Positions 5,963-7,857 of a stretch of 7,857 nucleotides of DNA are shown piece by piece. The notes below the pieces were generated by a model. It was not told the origin of the DNA. It saw only the letters and a program-made list of their open reading frames with translations, and did no database searches. Within the stretch, counting starts at the first letter, position 1. The number at the start of each line of letters is the position of its first letter. This stretch comes from Ruminococcus flavefaciens (GTDB lineage: Bacteria; Bacillota; Clostridia; Oscillospirales; Ruminococcaceae): NCBI GenBank assembly GCA_002348905.1, contig DEBW01000175.1:26113-33969 (forward strand), written 5' to 3'. Both the position numbers and the translations under genes were made by a program.

Positions 5963-7558
5963 GTGCCATTGAGGAAGGTCGAGGGCAGTCTTGCTCCGGA
6001 GGATATCAAAAAGGCAAAGGCAGAGCTGAGGGAAGCACAGAAGAACGTCCGTGACTTCATCGCTCAGACCAACGCCGAAGAGGGTGGAAGAATACTCGTC
6101 CGTGATCCGGTGCAGGAGAAGATCTACGGAGGTGAGGTTCTTGCAGATAATGCAAAGACCACTAAAGTAAATGAGAGCAAAGCAATTCCCGATACTTCAA
6201 GCAGTTTCGCACCTGCTAAGACCATTGAAGAAGCTGAGAAATTCGCTCTTGAAAATGGTGTCCGCCACGTTAATTACAGCGACTTACCGCTTGAAACTGC
6301 GAATCTGCTCAATGAGGCGGCTATGACACTTCCCGAAGATATCCGACCTGCATACATCGGCTCAGGAAAAAGCGTTCAGAAAGTTACAGGTAAAAAGTTC
6401 CCCCGAAAGGAAAAGGAATATTACGGCGTACATATGGACGTTCTGCAAATGCACTTCGGCGAATATCCGAACATCGAGTATGACTTCGAGGGCGGTGATG
6501 TTGTTGGTATAAGCACAGCGTATAAAACGCCTGAAAAGATACATAAGTCCAAAGTTGAGGGCAACAAAGCCTATGCTGAAAAGCACGACGGACATACTCA
6601 GTTCTTCAACGAGAACGGCAAAAGTACGGCATTTCACGAAATGGGACATGTTTACGCAGACAAGAAAGGCATTCCAGAAGGATTTGCATCTGACGCTGAA
6701 CGTTGGCTCAAAGAGAGCAAATGCGATATGCTGAAATCCACTGATGAGGCATGGGCAGAAGCGTGGGGAGCTTACCACACTAAAAATCCCAATTTGCCCG
6801 ATTATATTGCTGAATATGTTGAAAAGGCTACAAATACGCCTGTTAACAAACAGTCTATTGACAAATTCTCAAAGAGTGATATAATTGAAGAAAAAGGTAG
6901 AAAGCTATCTCTTAATGACTTAGAAGATTTTGAAAAATGGCAGAATGATTATTATAACGCAAATAGCGGTGTATCATTCACAAGGCAGGATAACCCTAAT
7001 ATTTTCGAGTATACAGGTGGTTCTTATGAGGCAGTGAATGGTGTTCTTCGTGGCGGTGAAATGCTTGAAAAAGTAAAACGGCGCTATGGCACAGCTTTCG
7101 ACCAATCGAAGTATGAAAGAATTTCTGAGGGAATATCCTCTGAATTATCTAAATTCAAACTAAACGGGACGTTGGAATTACGGCGTTCTGTTAGCAATGT
7201 AGATTTCATAACAGGCTCGACGTCTTCTGTTGAAGATATGCAAAAGGCTATTGGAAAGACGTTTGTTGAGAAAGGCTTTACAAGCGCAACAGTATGTTCA
7301 GATACAATGCTGCCATTCGGATACGGCAGCTCAAATCGTACGACGCTTGAAATAGTCGCTGACCCACGTTATACCAAAGGTGCTTATATCTACAAAATTT
7401 CCGAGCACCCTGCGGAATTTGAATTTCTCATTGACAAGAATACTGCGTACAAAGTTATTGACGCAGGCGAAAGAGAAATCGAAGTCAAGGATTTTAGAGG
7501 TAACATTCGCAAAGAAAAAGAGCGCTATATGAGATTGCAGGTGGTCAAAAATGATTGA
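5963..7558 (+). CDS. MuF/phage-type polymorphic toxin with HExxH region and C-terminal ADP-ribosyltransferase domain; probably 5'-truncated
   Basis: The 531-residue product starts at GTG, right after an in-frame TGA and without a ribosome binding site, so the N-terminal part is probably lost. Residues 11-60 (APEDIKKAKAELREAQKNVR, ending IYGGE) resemble the tail of a phage minor head (MuF) protein. Residues 150-285 hold a metallopeptidase-like region: HEMGH at 225-229 and a downstream DEAWAEAW (261-268) that could supply the third zinc ligand. The last 190 residues fit the R-S-E class of ADP-ribosyltransferases: ELRRSV (405-410) for the NAD-binding Arg, GFTSAT (438-443) at the STS position, and EFE (485-487) as the catalytic ExE. 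Such toxins transfer ADP-ribose from NAD to a host protein; the target cannot be told. From about 6840 the DNA becomes AT-richer, suggesting an exchanged toxin tip. The last 8 bp overlap the next gene. The ART call is firm; the carrier type less so. Confidence 0.82.
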   Translation: MPLRKVEGSLAPEDIKKAKAELREAQKNVRDFIAQTNAEEGGRILVRDPVQEKIYGGEVLADNAKTTKVNESKAIPDTSSSFAPAKTIEEAEKFALENGVRHVNYSDLPLETANLLNEAAMTLPEDIRPAYIGSGKSVQKVTGKKFPRKEKEYYGVHMDVLQMHFGEYPNIEYDFEGGDVVGISTAYKTPEKIHKSKVEGNKAYAEKHDGHTQFFNENGKSTAFHEMGHVYADKKGIPEGFASDAERWLKESKCDMLKSTDEAWAEAWGAYHTKNPNLPDYIAEYVEKATNTPVNKQSIDKFSKSDIIEEKGRKLSLNDLEDFEKWQNDYYNANSGVSFTRQDNPNIFEYTGGSYEAVNGVLRGGEMLEKVKRRYGTAFDQSKYERISEGISSELSKFKLNGTLELRRSVSNVDFITGSTSSVEDMQKAIGKTFVEKGFTSATVCSDTMLPFGYGSSNRTTLEIVADPRYTKGAYIYKISEHPAEFEFLIDKNTAYKVIDAGEREIEVKDFRGNIRKEKERYMRLQVVKND

Positions 7559-7857
7559 AAACCCTTATAATTGGTATACAGAATGTATCGAATACGCTGT
7601 GAAAAATAAGCGTTCGATGCAATATGGTATGTTTTTCCTGCTTAAAGATAACGTGCCTGAAAACATAAGAAACAGTTACAAGAAATATCTTGATTTATGT
7701 ATAAAGCCTTTCTTATCGAATGAGCTGCATATTCTTGAAAACAATAAAATTATCGGATTTCTTGAAACAGATAATCCGATTGAGCTTGAACAAATTGAGC
7801 TTTTCAAGCAGCTTGTCGAAAAGGGCTATATAAACAATGATATTTTTCCGCCTAAGA
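7551..7857 (+). CDS. Candidate immunity protein for the ADP-ribosyltransferase toxin (3' end cut by window edge)
   Basis: About 102 residues are visible, starting MIENPYNWYTECIEYAVKNK and continuing without interruption to the right edge. I do not recognise the family. It appears soluble: mixed helical sequence with no signal peptide or membrane pass. It includes a segment ILENNKIIGFLETDNPIELE that looks like a beta hairpin, and a following helix LFKQLVEKGYI. The ATG lies inside the end of the toxin gene (8-bp overlap), with AGGTGG 6 nt upstream, so the two are translationally coupled. Position directly after a polymorphic toxin and the same AT-rich composition as the toxin tip are the usual signs of a cognate immunity gene. 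The gene itself is well supported; the role is inferred from position. Confidence 0.75.
   Translation, partial: MIENPYNWYTECIEYAVKNKRSMQYGMFFLLKDNVPENIRNSYKKYLDLCIKPFLSNELHILENNKIIGFLETDNPIELEQIELFKQLVEKGYINNDIFPPK

Noticed and set aside
6362..6778. 138-codon open frame on the minus strand
   Set aside because: It lies opposite the HExxH region of the toxin gene and shows no ribosome binding site or known protein pattern.

Overview
The window reads as chromosomal DNA of a gut-type Firmicute, most likely a Ruminococcus or close relative in the Oscillospiraceae. This rests on moderate-to-low GC content, strong AGGAG-type ribosome binding sites, sigma-A promoters with exact 17-bp spacers, a BspA-type LRR_5 surface protein, an E. 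coli-type speD, and a MuF-like/ADP-ribosyltransferase phage-type toxin. The genus is inferred from gene style, not demonstrated.

Left part (1-2683, all minus strand): a cation diffusion facilitator (CDF) gene and a DUF1294 membrane protein gene form a short operon. Downstream of it, under its own consensus promoter, lies speD (S-adenosylmethionine decarboxylase), which runs off the left edge. Between that promoter and speD is a leader of about 300 nt. It holds two short reading frames, each overlapping a terminator-like hairpin, plus complementary segments that could pair in alternative ways. This looks like a transcription-attenuation leader controlling polyamine synthesis, and it is the most interesting regulatory feature here.

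Middle (2684-3897, plus strand): an azlC-azlD pair (branched-chain amino acid exporter) is translationally coupled by an ATGA overlap. It is driven by a promoter whose -35 box lies back to back with that of the CDF gene, and it ends at a strong intrinsic terminator.

Right-centre (3905-5952, minus strand): a membrane-anchored or exported leucine-rich-repeat protein is followed 28 bp later by a 54-codon gene of unknown family. A near-perfect promoter lies just upstream of the LRR gene.

Right (5963-7857, plus strand): a gene beginning abruptly at a GTG with no visible ribosome binding site encodes a protein with an HExxH metallopeptidase-like region and a C-terminal ADP-ribosyltransferase domain. 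Base composition becomes more AT-rich partway through, as expected of a polymorphic toxin with an exchangeable tip. It overlaps by 8 bp a downstream gene, cut by the right edge, that is the natural candidate for its immunity protein. The toxin gene looks like an orphan or 5'-truncated copy of a phage MuF-type or polymorphic toxin.
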